In this document: piece by piece, positions 1-8,816 of the stretch
How the letters are laid out: each line of letters opens with the position of its first letter
How positions within the stretch are numbered: position 1 is the first letter of the stretch
NCBI RefSeq assembly: GCF_000300515.1
Contig: NZ_AMSI01000009.1
Coordinates: forward strand, 124,001-188,000
DNA length: 64,000 nucleotides
From: Nitratireductor indicus C115
Lineage (GTDB): Bacteria; Pseudomonadota; Alphaproteobacteria; Rhizobiales; Rhizobiaceae
Direction of reading: 5' to 3'
Notes under the pieces: model-generated
Database searches by the model: none
The model's input: only the letters and a program-made list of their open reading frames with translations
What the model was told of the DNA's origin: nothing
Position numbers and translations under genes: made by a program

Positions 1-70
1 CATCGGCGGCGAAGGGAGCGGCCAGAAGCCCGAGGATCAGAAGGGCGTTGACGAGGGTCTCACGGTTCAT
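1..70 (-). CDS. Branched-chain amino acid-type ABC transporter permease, LivM-like (N-terminal fragment)
   Basis: Only the first 23 codons lie in the window, starting at the ATG at 68-70 and running off the left edge. The visible peptide begins MNRETLVNALLILGLLA, a short polar start followed by the first hydrophobic helix, as expected for a LivM-type inner-membrane permease. The start lies 9 bp beyond the stop of the livH-like gene on the same strand, the usual LivH-LivM order. The assignment rests mainly on that context because no diagnostic motif is visible. Confidence 0.6.
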   Translation of the reverse strand, partial: MNRETLVNALLILGLLAAPFAAD

Positions 71-79
71 CGCGTCGCC

Positions 80-1000
80 TCACGTGCTCGCGGCAAAGAG
101 GCCGCGCGGCCTGAAGGCGAGGATCAGGGCCATGAGAATATAGATCAGCATCGAGGCAAGCGCCGCCCCCATGCCCGCGGCTTCGGAGGCGGGAAGGATC
201 AGGGCGAAGAGATGCGGCAGGAGAAAGCGGCCGAGCGTCTCCGTCAGACCCACGAGGATAGAACCCAGAAGCGCACCCTTGATGGAGCCGATGCCGCCGA
301 TCACGATGACCACGAAGGCAAGGATGAGCACGGGTTCACCCATGCCCACCTGCACGGATTGCAATGCACCTACCATGGCACCGGCAAGCCCTGCCAATGC
401 TGCACCAAGTGCAAAGACGAGCGTGTAGAGCGTGCCGATATCGACGCCGAGCGCGCCGATCATCTCGCGATCGGATTCACCGGCGCGGATGCGCATGCCG
501 AGCCTCGTTCGGCCTATCAGCACATAAAGGCCGAGCGCCACGGCGATGCCGACCGCGATGACGGCGAGGCGATAGACCGGATATTGCCCGCCGCCCGGCA
601 ATGACGCGGCCCCCGTCAGAAGAGGCGGAATATCGAGATAGAGCGGAAAGGAACCGAACACCCAGCGCGTTCCCTCGGAAAAGATCAGGATCAGCGCGAA
701 GGTCGCCAGCACCTGGTCGAGATGATCGCGCTCATAAAGCCTTCGAATGACGAGGATTTCGATTACTGCGCCGGCCATCGCCGCCGCCGCGAGGCTTGCC
801 GCAAGACCAAGCCAGAAGGAACCGGTTGCCGCTGCCACCGCCGCACAGGCAAACGCGCCCACCATGAACAACGAGCCATGCGCCAGATTGATCAGTCCCA
901 TCACGCCGAAGATCAGGGTTAACCCCGCAGCCATCAGGAACAGCATCACGCCGAACTGCAGACCGTTCAGGATTTGCTCGATGAAGAGGGGAAGGGACAC
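80..1000 (-). CDS. livH: Branched-chain amino acid-type ABC transporter permease, LivH-like
   Basis: This 306-residue inner-membrane protein has about eight hydrophobic helices. It carries the family N-terminal pattern (ILNGLQFGVMLFLMAAGLTL, then NLAHGSLFMVGAF) and the C-terminal GGIGSIKGALLGSILVGL loop typical of LivH permeases. It should pair with LivM to form the channel of a high-affinity importer for amino acids or related carboxylates. The start is a GTG at 998-1000 with a poor ribosome site, so it may be translated from a transcript that also carries the upstream binding-protein gene. The substrate cannot be told from the permease; members of this family also import urea, amides and aromatic acids. 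Confidence 0.9.
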   Translation of the reverse strand: MSLPLFIEQILNGLQFGVMLFLMAAGLTLIFGVMGLINLAHGSLFMVGAFACAAVAAATGSFWLGLAASLAAAAMAGAVIEILVIRRLYERDHLDQVLATFALILIFSEGTRWVFGSFPLYLDIPPLLTGAASLPGGGQYPVYRLAVIAVGIAVALGLYVLIGRTRLGMRIRAGESDREMIGALGVDIGTLYTLVFALGAALAGLAGAMVGALQSVQVGMGEPVLILAFVVIVIGGIGSIKGALLGSILVGLTETLGRFLLPHLFALILPASEAAGMGAALASMLIYILMALILAFRPRGLFAAST

Positions 1001-1164
1001 GGGCCGGCTGTTGGTTTGGTTGAACTGGAAATCTTCACGAGCGCCTCACCTTCGCGGTTCGACATGCTCGGCATTAAGGGAGAGGCAAGCCCAGAATAAG
1101 GGCTGGTTCGGCGACCTCCGTCGCATCTGGCTTGCCGCAATCTCGTTCTGATCGCACGGAGTCC

Positions 1165-1199
1165 CGCCCTCATGGTGAGCATGTCGAGCCATGAGGGCG
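1165..1199. repeat. Perfect 11-bp stem hairpin between binding-protein and permease genes
   Basis: CGCCCTCATGG at 1165-1175 and CCATGAGGGCG at 1189-1199 are exact inverted repeats around a 13-nt loop. The stem begins 18 bp past the binding-protein stop on the minus strand and has no T run. That position suits an mRNA 3'-end stabiliser that raises binding-protein transcript over permease transcript. The words also resemble a palindrome commonly scattered in rhizobial genomes, which is recollection and unchecked. Confidence 0.6.
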
Positions 1200-1217
1200 A
1201 GGTCGTGTCGTCGCCGG

Positions 1218-2354
1218 CTACATCTTGCAGTCGGCCGCGTAGGCATCCTTGTGGTCGGTGAAGGCGGTGCCGACGATCTTGTTGGTCAGCGTGTCGCCGT
1301 CCTTCACCACCTCGCGGACATAGAAGTCCTGGATGGGATGGTTGTTGGTATTGAAGGAGAACTTGCCGCGCACCGACTTGAAGTCGGCAGCCTTGAGGGC
1401 GGCGCGGAAGGCGTCCTTGTCCTTCACGCTTGCCTTGGCGGATGCCGCCAGGATCAGGTTGGCGGTGTCGAAAGCCTGTGCCGCGTAGACGGAGGGCAGG
1501 CGACCATATTCGGCCTTGAAGCTCTCCACGAAGGCCTTGCTGGTCTCATTGTCGAGGTCCGGCGACCAGGATGCCGTGTTCTTGACGCCGAGCGCGGCAT
1601 CACCGATTGCCGGCAGCACGTCCTGGCTAAAGGAGAAGGCAGGGCCGAGCAGGGGCAGGTCCACGCCCGACTGGGCATATTGCTTGGTGAAGGCGATGCC
1701 CATGCCGCCTGGCAGGAAGAAGAACACGGAATCGGCACCGGAAGCGCGAATCTGCGCAATCTCGGCTGCGTAATCGGTCTGGCCGAGCTTGGTATAGACC
1801 TCGCCGGCCAGCTCGCCCTTGTAGTAGCGCTTGAAGCCGGTCAGCGAATCCTTGCCCGCCGGATAGTTGGGCGCCATGACGAAGGTCTTCTTGTAGTCCT
1901 TGTTGGCGGCCTCGCCCATGGCTTCGTGGAAATTGTCGTTCTGGTAGGCAACGTTGAAGTAGTTCGGGCTGCAGCCAGCCCCCGCAAGCGCGGAGGGACC
2001 CGCATTGACCGACAGGTAGATGATGTCCTGGGCCGTCACGGAGGGAACCACGGCCATGGCCAGGTTCGACCAGATGATACCGGTCAGCAGATCGACCTTG
2101 TCGCTCTGCACCATCTTATCGGCGATCTGCACGGCGAGTTCGGGCTTCTGGGCGTCGTCCTCGGTGACGACTTCCACATCCTTGTTGCCCGATTGCTTGA
2201 TCGCCAGCATGAAGCCGTCGCGGGCGTCAATGCCCAGGCCAGCGCCACCGCCGGAAAGGGTGGTGATCATGCCGATCTTGACCGGCTCGGCAAAAGCCTG
2301 GCCGGCAAGGCCGGCCGAAAGCGCCAGAATGCTGGCGGCAAGCAGATTTTTCAT
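1218..2354 (-). CDS. ABC transporter periplasmic substrate-binding protein, LivJ/LivK-like
   Basis: The 378-residue precursor has a classical signal peptide of about 22 residues ending in AFA before EPVKIGMITTLSG, the hallmark start of type I periplasmic binding proteins of the branched-chain amino acid class. Two alpha/beta lobes follow, with the family's usual length. A strong GGGGAGA ribosome site precedes the ATG at 2352-2354. It is the first gene of a minus-strand unit continuing into livH and livM, separated from them by a 217-bp gap holding a stable hairpin. The ligand is unknown; this family also binds amides, aromatic acids and other small carboxylates. The ATPase genes would lie beyond the left edge. 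Confidence 0.9.
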   Translation of the reverse strand: MKNLLAASILALSAGLAGQAFAEPVKIGMITTLSGGGAGLGIDARDGFMLAIKQSGNKDVEVVTEDDAQKPELAVQIADKMVQSDKVDLLTGIIWSNLAMAVVPSVTAQDIIYLSVNAGPSALAGAGCSPNYFNVAYQNDNFHEAMGEAANKDYKKTFVMAPNYPAGKDSLTGFKRYYKGELAGEVYTKLGQTDYAAEIAQIRASGADSVFFFLPGGMGIAFTKQYAQSGVDLPLLGPAFSFSQDVLPAIGDAALGVKNTASWSPDLDNETSKAFVESFKAEYGRLPSVYAAQAFDTANLILAASAKASVKDKDAFRAALKAADFKSVRGKFSFNTNNHPIQDFYVREVVKDGDTLTNKIVGTAFTDHKDAYAADCKM

Positions 2355-2568
2355 GAAATCAAGTCTCCCCTGGTGTTCCCATATGCTGTGCCGCTAAGGG
2401 CGATAATCCCTGCCGAGCAATCAGATGCGGTTCTCACGCGTCTGCCCAAACCCGAATAGTTTCATATCCAGCATCTGACGCAAATAGGAAACACCCCAAT
2501 TGGCCGAAACGGTATGATTGGAAGAACAAATCTGCGGCGCGGGGCTCTTTCGGAGAGGATGGAGCGGC

Positions 2569-3045
2569 TCAGGCGTGGCCTTCCCAACTGTTTTCGAATG
2601 CATTGAGCGTGGAAACGAGCCCTCTGACATCTTCATCCGGAAGGTCGCCCAGAAGCTCGTCGATCCAGTTTCTGTGAGCTTCCACCATTCTGGCGACGAG
2701 GGATTGCCCCGTCTCGGTCAGGCGTATCACGGAGGTTCGCCGGTCGCCTTCGCGCCTTGTCCTGTCGGCAAGTCCCTCGCCGACAAGGCGCTCAACAATT
2801 CCGGTGATGTTGCCGTTGGAGACGAGAAGAGCACGGGAGATGTCACTCATCGTCATGCCGTCAGAGGTTCGCGCGAGAGCCGCCAGAACCTCGAAGCGAG
2901 GAAGCGTGGTGTCGAAACGGGTCTTCAGTCTTTCACGCAGCACGGCTTCAATCAGCCGGGAAGCACGCATGAGCCTGATCCACATCCGTAATCGTTCATG
3001 CGCGGCAGAGCCATGATCACCGGAAATAAGCGAAGCGCTTCCCAT
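2569..3045 (-). CDS. MarR family transcriptional regulator
   Basis: This 158-residue protein has the MarR winged-helix layout: a helical N-terminus (RLMRASRLIEAVLRE), a recognition region (TMSDISRALLVSNGNITGIV) and a beta-wing with the DRRTSVIRLT motif near residue 105. The start at ATG 3043-3045 has an excellent GAGGAGA ribosome site; a longer frame to 3180 exists but has no such site. It reads toward the livJ-like gene on the same strand across a 214-bp gap and may control it, although MarR proteins most often control themselves and divergent neighbours. A 13-bp palindrome lies 45-57 bp upstream. The effector is unknown, often a phenolic or CoA-linked acid in this family. Confidence 0.9.
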   Translation of the reverse strand: MGSASLISGDHGSAAHERLRMWIRLMRASRLIEAVLRERLKTRFDTTLPRFEVLAALARTSDGMTMSDISRALLVSNGNITGIVERLVGEGLADRTRREGDRRTSVIRLTETGQSLVARMVEAHRNWIDELLGDLPDEDVRGLVSTLNAFENSWEGHA

Positions 3046-3089
3046 ATTCGTCTCCTCACAAAAGAGATGCCAGCTGTCCGTGAAGTTCC

Positions 3090-3102
3090 TTTCAAATTGA
3101 AA
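3090..3102. promoter_or_regulatory. Candidate MarR operator (13-bp palindrome)
   Basis: TTTCAA-A-TTGAAA is a perfect palindrome with a one-base centre. It lies 45 bp upstream of the marR start in the 307-bp gap between the divergent marR and hydrolase genes. Its size and AT-rich form fit an autoregulatory MarR site. The rest of the gap holds no gene I can support. Confidence 0.45.
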
Positions 3103-3352
3103 ACCCGTGTGATCAAGGATGACACCAGCCGCTTCCGGTTTCAAGCTTGCGCGGCGCGACAGGTTTTTATGAAATGCCAATATATGCGGAAGCGGTCTTT
3201 TTGCTTCAGTTTGGAAGGCAGGTTATGCGGGCGCAAAAGAATCGCCTGGCGCTTTCGTTGTTCTTATCGTTCCCGCATGACGAGGGTCGATTCCACTCGC
3301 TCGGAAAATGCTCTATGCCAAAATCTTGCAGGGCTTCGATCGAGGAGGGGAA

Positions 3353-4183
3353 ATGCTCTACCGCACCATAACGGACTGGGACGATGCTTACGCCAACGGA
3401 CCCAATATTCCAGGTGGCGAGACATGGCCGCACAGCTGGGTGGAGCCGGCGCGCGCCTATCGCGATGCGATGAGCGGGGCGGGGCGCGCGGAGCTCGATC
3501 TTGTCTATGGCGAGGGGGAGCGCAACCGTTTCGACCTTTTCCTGCCGGATGAAGCACCTGCGGGACTCGTGGTGTTCATCCATGGCGGCTATTGGTTGCG
3601 CTTCGACAAAAGCCTGTGGTCGCACCTGGCGGCAGGCGCGGTCGACAGCGGATATGCGGTGGCTATGCCATCCTACACGCTGTGTCCGCAAAGCTCGATT
3701 TCCGGCATTACTTCTGAAATCGGCCAGGCGGTCGCGGCGGCGGCATCGCGCATCGAGGGACCGCTTTATCTGACCGGCCATTCGGCAGGCGGTCATCTTG
3801 CCTCACGCATGGCCTGCGTCGGCGGGCCGCTTTCTGAACCGTTGCGCGCGCGGCTGCGCCATGTGCTCTCGATTTCGGGCGTTCACGACCTTCGTCCATT
3901 GCTCAGGATCGGTCTCAATCAGACGATCAAGCTTTCGCCGGAAGAGGCTGTTGCGGAGAGCCCGGCGCTGCTTTCGCCCTTGCCGGGGACCAGGCTGACC
4001 TGCTGGGTGGGAGCAGGAGAGCGGGCGGAGTTCATTCGCCAGAATGCGCTGTTGGCAAATCTGTGGACAGGGCTTGGCGCGACGACGGCAACGGTCGAGG
4101 AAGAAGACCGTCATCACTTCAATGTCATTGACGGGCTCGCCGACAAGGACCATCAGATGGTGCGCTGTCTGTTGACACCCTGA
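3353..4183 (+). CDS. Alpha/beta hydrolase, arylformamidase-like
   Basis: This 276-residue protein is probably a cytoplasmic serine hydrolase, since it lacks a signal peptide. HGGYW at residues 77-81 forms the oxyanion hole and GHSAGGHLA at 142-150 carries the nucleophile Ser144; a late DRHHFNVIDG segment supplies the likely catalytic histidine. HGGYW plus GHSAGG is the pattern of the hormone-sensitive-lipase/kynurenine formamidase branch, so N-formylkynurenine or another aryl amide or ester is possible. The start at 3353 follows a strong GAGGAGGGG site; an upstream in-frame ATG at 3308 has none. A RAM-domain gene follows 56 bp downstream. No other kynurenine-pathway gene is in the window, so the substrate stays open. 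Confidence 0.85.
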   Translation: MLYRTITDWDDAYANGPNIPGGETWPHSWVEPARAYRDAMSGAGRAELDLVYGEGERNRFDLFLPDEAPAGLVVFIHGGYWLRFDKSLWSHLAAGAVDSGYAVAMPSYTLCPQSSISGITSEIGQAVAAAASRIEGPLYLTGHSAGGHLASRMACVGGPLSEPLRARLRHVLSISGVHDLRPLLRIGLNQTIKLSPEEAVAESPALLSPLPGTRLTCWVGAGERAEFIRQNALLANLWTGLGATTATVEEEDRHHFNVIDGLADKDHQMVRCLLTP

Positions 4184-4239
4184 TACGAACCGCCAAATCT
4201 GGTATTACCTTCATTGCAATTCCGCTCCATGGAGCCGTC

Positions 4240-4476
4240 ATGAGACCTGTTTTCGTTCAATTGCGCTGCGAGCCCGGCAAGACCTATGAGGTTGCCGAAG
4301 AACTTTATCGCCGCGAGATCGCCTCCGAGCTTTATTCAACAAGCGGTGATTACGATCTCCTGATGAAGGTCTATGTGGACGACGGGATCGATATCGGAAA
4401 ATTCGTCAACGAGAACATCGCCAATGTGGCCGGCATCCGCCGTTCTCTGACGACGCTCACCTTCAAGGCATTCTGA
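4240..4476 (+). CDS. Stand-alone Lrp/AsnC-type RAM domain protein
   Basis: The 78-residue protein is only the ligand-sensing beta-alpha-beta-beta-alpha-beta domain of Lrp/AsnC regulators and has no DNA-binding helix-turn-helix. Features are the opening PVFVQLRCEPG strand, the central SGDYDLLMKVYVDD strand and the closing IRRSLTTLTFKAF. Such single-domain proteins form ring-shaped oligomers that bind amino acids and may modulate full-length Lrp proteins or enzymes. It lies on the same strand as the hydrolase, 56 bp downstream. Its role here is unknown. Confidence 0.85.
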   Translation: MRPVFVQLRCEPGKTYEVAEELYRREIASELYSTSGDYDLLMKVYVDDGIDIGKFVNENIANVAGIRRSLTTLTFKAF

Positions 4477-4502
4477 GATAAAGCGGCAAGACAAGGCGTT
4501 TT

Positions 4503-5708
4503 TTACGCTTCCACCGGTGTGCCGAGCATGACGATTGCCAGCCCTAACAGGGCGAGCGCGGCGAAAGCGGCTGCCTTGAGGGGAGATTTTTCCTTTCGCC
4601 AGGCGATGCTGGCGGCCAGCATCGCCTGAAGAGCGTAGTAGAATGCGAAGGCACGCGAAGCGTAGCTGATGATCTGGAACACATTTGCAGACCATGTCAG
4701 CGTGATGCCGACAGCAGCCAGAAGCGCATAGGCCTTCCTGGGGGTAAGGCGGTTTCGTGTGAGTTCGGCAAACAGACCGCCGGAACCGCTGGTATCTGCT
4801 ACGGCTGCGCTGAACTGCGCGGCCAGGGCGGCCCCAACCAGAAGCACCGAAAGTATTGGGGCGACAATCGCCATCATATCGACAATCGCCGTTTCGGTGA
4901 GCTTCATGCCGTGGAGATCGAACACGTAGGCGATCAAGAGGATGTAGGCCATGTAGATGGCGCTGGACACCCATTGGGCAAGCCGCATGGAGCGGATCAG
5001 TGTGGGCGTGTCGTAATCCCGGCCAAGATAGCGGGAGGTCTCGAAGCCTTGCACGGTTACGATGAGGCCGAAGGCCAGGGTGACGGCCGACCAGCCCCTC
5101 TGCTCCGGCGGATTGAAGATCAGCCCGCCGTCAGCCACGCGTCCGTAGAAATAGACGCCAAGCCCCAGGAGAAGACCCGCGATGATGGCGAGCTTGGCGG
5201 TGACGGAAGCATATTCCATGGCCTCCAACGCCTTGAAGCCGCGTGTCCAGCCAACGAAGACGATGATCATGTAGACGGCCGTAGTCACGAGGCGGGCGTG
5301 ATCTGTGTCGTTCACCGCGGTGAGGCTGACGCCGAAGGCGCCGAACAGGTTCAGATAATAGGCGACTGAAATGATGTAGGCGAAGCCGAGACTGGCGGCG
5401 GCGGCGTGTTCGACCAGCCTGTCAAAGCGGGTCTCGTGCTCGCCATCGGCATTTTCCAGCGCGCGCATGTTATAGCGGATCGCGGCACCAAACAGATACG
5501 CGCCGGCGCACAGCGCAAGCATTACCAGCGGTGCGTGGATGCCATAGGAAAAATCCAGTACCGGGCCGAGAACGAGAAAGCCGCTGCCGATGATCGAGGC
5601 AAGGGGTGTCGTCATTGCCCGCCACACCTTCGTGGCGTAAAGCCGGGGTGACCAAAGCACCAGGGCAACAACCAAAACCACAACAAGAATTGCGACGTTC
5701 AGAAACAT
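4503..5708 (-). CDS. Multi-pass membrane transporter, APC-superfamily-like
   Basis: The protein has 401 residues and about eleven hydrophobic helices. Near its start the segment TTPLASIIGSGFLVLGPVL resembles the unwound first helix of LeuT-fold amino acid/polyamine/cation transporters (GSG motif). I do not recognise the exact family, so amino-acid transport is inference from that motif alone. The ATG at 5706-5708 has a GGAG site; the frame remains open upstream to 6053, but that stretch is antisense to the next gene and looks non-native. It converges with the RAM gene (26 bp apart) and diverges from the lyxose isomerase-family gene. Confidence 0.7.
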   Translation of the reverse strand: MFLNVAILVVVLVVALVLWSPRLYATKVWRAMTTPLASIIGSGFLVLGPVLDFSYGIHAPLVMLALCAGAYLFGAAIRYNMRALENADGEHETRFDRLVEHAAAASLGFAYIISVAYYLNLFGAFGVSLTAVNDTDHARLVTTAVYMIIVFVGWTRGFKALEAMEYASVTAKLAIIAGLLLGLGVYFYGRVADGGLIFNPPEQRGWSAVTLAFGLIVTVQGFETSRYLGRDYDTPTLIRSMRLAQWVSSAIYMAYILLIAYVFDLHGMKLTETAIVDMMAIVAPILSVLLVGAALAAQFSAAVADTSGSGGLFAELTRNRLTPRKAYALLAAVGITLTWSANVFQIISYASRAFAFYYALQAMLAASIAWRKEKSPLKAAAFAALALLGLAIVMLGTPVEA

Positions 5709-5892
5709 CTGTTGCTCCGGCGGAAGACGAGAGGCGGGCGGGGTTTGGGAGCGAAAGTACTCGGTTTGCCGGTGATGCATGCGCGCTGCAAGCAGCATGC
5801 GCAAGAGCGAAGCGCTGAAAACGCCTTGGCGACGGCCTGCGCTTGGGCTACGAACCGACGATCCAGAGGGTGATAACGACCAGGGAGGCAGG

Positions 5893-6576
5893 ATGAAGCG
5901 CTCAAGGGTCAACGAGATCTTGCGGGAGGGCGAGGCCTTTATCCGTTCGTTCGGATATGCCTTGCCGCCCTTTGCGGACTGGACACCGGATGAGATGAAG
6001 CGCCGTCGCGGCGACATTGACGGTATTGTCGATGCGCGCCTAGGCTGGGACATTACGGATTATGGCGCAGGTGATTTTGTCAGGCGCGGCCTCTTTCTCT
6101 TCACCGTGCGCAATGGCGATCCCGCTGATCTCGCAAGCGGCCGGGGCATGCTCTACGCAGAAAAGATCATGATATCCCGCCGGGAGCAGGTGGCCCCGAT
6201 GCACAAGCATGCTGTCAAGGCGGAAGACATCATCAATCGCGGCGGAGGCACGCTCTGCATCGAACTGTTCGCCTCCGCGCCCGACGGCGGCATTGATCGT
6301 GAAGCGCCCCTCGTCGTTCCGACGGACGGGGTGATGAGGCGTGTCGATGCGGGAGGCATTCTTCGTCTTGCACCCGGGGAGAGCGTCACGCTTCTGCCGG
6401 GCGTCTGGCATGCCTTCTGGGGAGAAGGGAAAGATGTGCTGATCGGCGAAGTCTCTACCGTGAACGATGATCTGAGCGATAATATATTCGCAGATCCTAT
6501 CGCGCGTTTTTCGCAGATCGAGGAAGATGAAATGCCCCATCGCCTGCTGGTGTCCGATTATCCGGCTTGGCTTTGA
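5893..6576 (+). CDS. D-lyxose/D-mannose ketol-isomerase family protein
   Basis: This 227-residue cupin-fold protein resembles D-lyxose isomerases (former DUF1498), which interconvert D-lyxose with D-xylulose and D-mannose with D-fructose using a divalent metal. The metal-site region is MHKHAVKAEDIINRGGGTL near residues 101-119, with a second histidine in LLPGVWHAFWGEG near residue 178. The start at 5893 follows AGGGAGG. No sugar kinase or sugar transporter lies nearby, so the physiological sugar cannot be inferred from context. Its divergent neighbour is the APC-like transporter, with 184 bp between the two starts. Confidence 0.8.
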   Translation: MKRSRVNEILREGEAFIRSFGYALPPFADWTPDEMKRRRGDIDGIVDARLGWDITDYGAGDFVRRGLFLFTVRNGDPADLASGRGMLYAEKIMISRREQVAPMHKHAVKAEDIINRGGGTLCIELFASAPDGGIDREAPLVVPTDGVMRRVDAGGILRLAPGESVTLLPGVWHAFWGEGKDVLIGEVSTVNDDLSDNIFADPIARFSQIEEDEMPHRLLVSDYPAWL

Positions 6577-6646
6577 GGGAACCGTGCGGCCCGGCGGCCG
6601 TTCTCGGGTGGGAATGCATATTCGCACGAATGCACAGGATGGACTT

Positions 6647-7159
6647 ATGATTTTTTCTCCCGGACGCCGGTTTTTGCGGCCGGAACTCGATTTCCAATGG
6701 GTTTCGGCGCTTGCGCTTGCCTCGGCACTCGCCCTGCAGACACCGCTGCTTGCACAGGGGCTCAAGCGGGAAGAGGCCATTGAGGCGATCATCGGTTCGG
6801 ACGTGGAAACGGAAGAGGCCGATGCGCAGGCCGCTACCGACCGCATTGTGGCGGCCATAGGAAATGCGGCTGCCAATGCTGAATCCGTGCGCAAGACGTT
6901 TTCGCTCGACAAGCTCGACATCACTTTCGTGCCTGATCTGGATGAGAGCCAAGGGCCGGTTGCAGAAGCAATCGCGCAGCACAAGCGCGACATCGTGCTT
7001 CTTCGTGAGGCGATCGAAGGCAGCGCGCTTTTCTACCACGCGGTCGATTCCCGATCGATCCTGTTGCGCGATGTCGTGGCTTTGGAATATGCCGACAATG
7101 GCGCCGTTACGATTTTCGTGAAGGGCAAGCCGAACGGGACCGGATCGGCCGGGCAATAA
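6647..7159 (+). CDS. Secreted or membrane-anchored protein of unknown function
   Basis: I do not recognise a family for this 170-residue protein. Residues 18-37 form a hydrophobic segment ending in LLAQG, consistent with a signal peptide cut after Ala. The mature part is charged and mostly helical, followed by VALEYADNGAVTIFVKG, which looks like two short strands. The start chosen at 6647 has an AGGATGGA site; an in-frame ATG at 6614 is an alternative. The carrier-protein/ketosynthase pair follows 147 bp downstream on the same strand, so a shared role in modifying an envelope lipid is possible but unproven. Confidence 0.6.
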   Translation: MIFSPGRRFLRPELDFQWVSALALASALALQTPLLAQGLKREEAIEAIIGSDVETEEADAQAATDRIVAAIGNAAANAESVRKTFSLDKLDITFVPDLDESQGPVAEAIAQHKRDIVLLREAIEGSALFYHAVDSRSILLRDVVALEYADNGAVTIFVKGKPNGTGSAGQ

Positions 7160-7306
7160 GCGTTGCGGCAGAGGCGATTATCCTCTCTACGCACTTGCCG
7201 CCAGAGCTGGTTTGGTTTCTTATGTTCGGCGATTTTATATGGCTGAGTGCGGGTCTCCGGCCTTGTGGCATCCTGCCAGCGCGTTGTGGACCGAGGAGAG
7301 ACTTTG

Positions 7307-7579
7307 ATGAATGCTGAGAGCCACGTGGCAGACGACGTCGGACAGAAGATCTTGGAGAAGATCAAGACCCACGCCCCTGAAGATGCGTCGAACATCACGT
7401 TGGACACGCCTCTGGCGGATCTCGGCATTCACTCGCTTGAGCTGACAGAGATCATCTTTGATGTCGAGGACGAGTTCGACATCGAGGTGGAGATGAACAC
7501 CGCCGAAGCGTGGGAAAACCTCTCGACGGTCAATGACATCGTTGCCGCCGTACGTGAACTGGTGGAAGCCAAAAGCTAA
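7307..7579 (+). CDS. Specialised acyl carrier protein
   Basis: This 90-residue acidic protein has the four-helix carrier fold. The phosphopantetheine serine is Ser43 in LADLGIHSLELTEIIFDVED. The residue before it, almost always Asp in the DSL signature, is His here, which is unusual. Length and sequence differ from housekeeping AcpP and from what I recall of AcpXL, and recall NodF-type dedicated carriers. The ATG at 7307 has a GAGGAGA site. The stop codon directly abuts the start of the ketosynthase gene, indicating coupled translation and a dedicated partnership in making a special acyl chain. Confidence 0.85.
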   Translation: MNAESHVADDVGQKILEKIKTHAPEDASNITLDTPLADLGIHSLELTEIIFDVEDEFDIEVEMNTAEAWENLSTVNDIVAAVRELVEAKS

Positions 7580-8800
7580 ATGACGGCACCACGGATCGTT
7601 ATAACCGGGCTCGGCGGCATCTGTGCCCTCGGCACGAACACGCCGGCCATCTGGGAGGGTATGCGCGAGGGCCGTTCGGCTATCGGCCCCATCGACAATC
7701 CCGATCTGCACGATGTGAAAGTGCGTGTCGGCGCTCAGATCGATCAGCTTCCCGATCATGGAATAGACCATCGCCGTCTTGTGACGATGGATCGCTTCAG
7801 CCTGCTTGCCGTGATCGCGGCAAAGGAAGCGCTGGCCCAGTCGGGCTATGCGGTCTCTCAGGAGAATACCGGACGCATCGGTGCGGTGGTCGGCGTAGGC
7901 GTGTGCGGATGGGAAGCCATCGAGCACAGCTACCGTTCCATCCTGCTGGAAGGCAAGCCGCGCGCGAACATCTTCTCCGTGCCGCGCGCCATGCCGGGTG
8001 CGGCGGCGGGGCAGGTCAGCATGAATCTTGGCCTGCGCGGCCCCGTTTTCGGTGCGACCTCAGCCTGCTCCTCCTCGAATCACGCCATTCTGGCGGCTGC
8101 GGACCAGATTCGGCTCGGCCGGGCCGACATGATGCTGGCGGGCGGAACAGACGCGCCGCTGATTTACGGCATTCTCAAGGGGTGGGAAGCATTGCGCGTT
8201 CTCGCCTCGGAAACCTGCCGGCCCTTCTCTGCGGATCGCCAGGGCCTTGTGCTCGGCGAAGGGGCGGGGATGGTGGTGCTCGAAACGTTCGAACATGCGC
8301 AGGCCCGGGGCGCGACCATTCTGGCGGAGCTCGCAGGCGGCGGCATGACGGCGGATGCCTCGGATATTGTTGCGCCGACCGTCGAGGGGCCGACCGCCGC
8401 CATGCAGGCCTGTCTGGCCGAAGCGGGTCTTTCGCCCGAGGACGTGGATTACATCAACGCCCACGGCACAGGCACCAAGGCAAATGACAAGATCGAGACG
8501 GAGGCGATCCGCCGGGTCTTCGGCAAGGCCGCCGACAAGCTTTCGGTGTCCTCCACCAAATCGGTGCACGCTCATTGTCTCGGCGCGTCCGGTGCGCTGG
8601 AAATGATCGCGTGCGTGATGGCGATCCGGGAGGGGATCGTGCCCCCCACCGCCGGATATCGGCAGGCCGATCCCGATTGCGATCTGGACATCACGCCCAA
8701 TGTGGCGCGCAGGCGGCCGGTTCGTGTGGCGCTCAGCAACGGCTTTGCGTTCGGCGGAACCAATGCTGTCCTCGCGGTGAAGGCTGTCGAAAAAGGTTGA
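7580..8800 (+). CDS. Beta-ketoacyl-ACP synthase II family (FabF/NodE-like)
   Basis: The 406-residue decarboxylating condensing enzyme elongates an acyl chain with malonyl-ACP. The catalytic triad is intact: Cys163 in [13 protein letters not shown], His295 in [11 protein letters not shown] and His332 in [14 protein letters not shown], with Lys327 also present. The usual K-S-x-T-G-H box reads K-S-V-H-A-H, a variation outside the catalytic residues. The ATG immediately follows the carrier-protein stop with no spacer. No other fatty-acid genes adjoin, so the pair probably supplies an unusual chain using FabG, FabZ and FabI from elsewhere. Confidence 0.9.
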   Translation: MTAPRIVITGLGGICALGTNTPAIWEGMREGRSAIGPIDNPDLHDVKVRVGAQIDQLPDHGIDHRRLVTMDRFSLLAVIAAKEALAQSGYAVSQENTGRIGAVVGVGVCGWEAIEHSYRSILLEGKPRANIFSVPRAMPGAAAGQVSMNLGLRGPVFGATSACSSSNHAILAAADQIRLGRADMMLAGGTDAPLIYGILKGWEALRVLASETCRPFSADRQGLVLGEGAGMVVLETFEHAQARGATILAELAGGGMTADASDIVAPTVEGPTAAMQACLAEAGLSPEDVDYINAHGTGTKANDKIETEAIRRVFGKAADKLSVSSTKSVHAHCLGASGALEMIACVMAIREGIVPPTAGYRQADPDCDLDITPNVARRRPVRVALSNGFAFGGTNAVLAVKAVEKG

Positions 8801-8816
8801 GGCGGCGCAGGCCGCC
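8801..8816 (+). terminator. Weak hairpin after the ketosynthase gene
   Basis: GGCGGC-GCAG-GCCGCC forms a 6-bp GC stem directly after the stop, followed only by TTAC. It may end or stabilise the transcript, but the T run is missing. The remaining 129 bp to the next start holds an AT-rich stretch around 8828-8860 that could carry the imelysin promoter. Confidence 0.3.
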
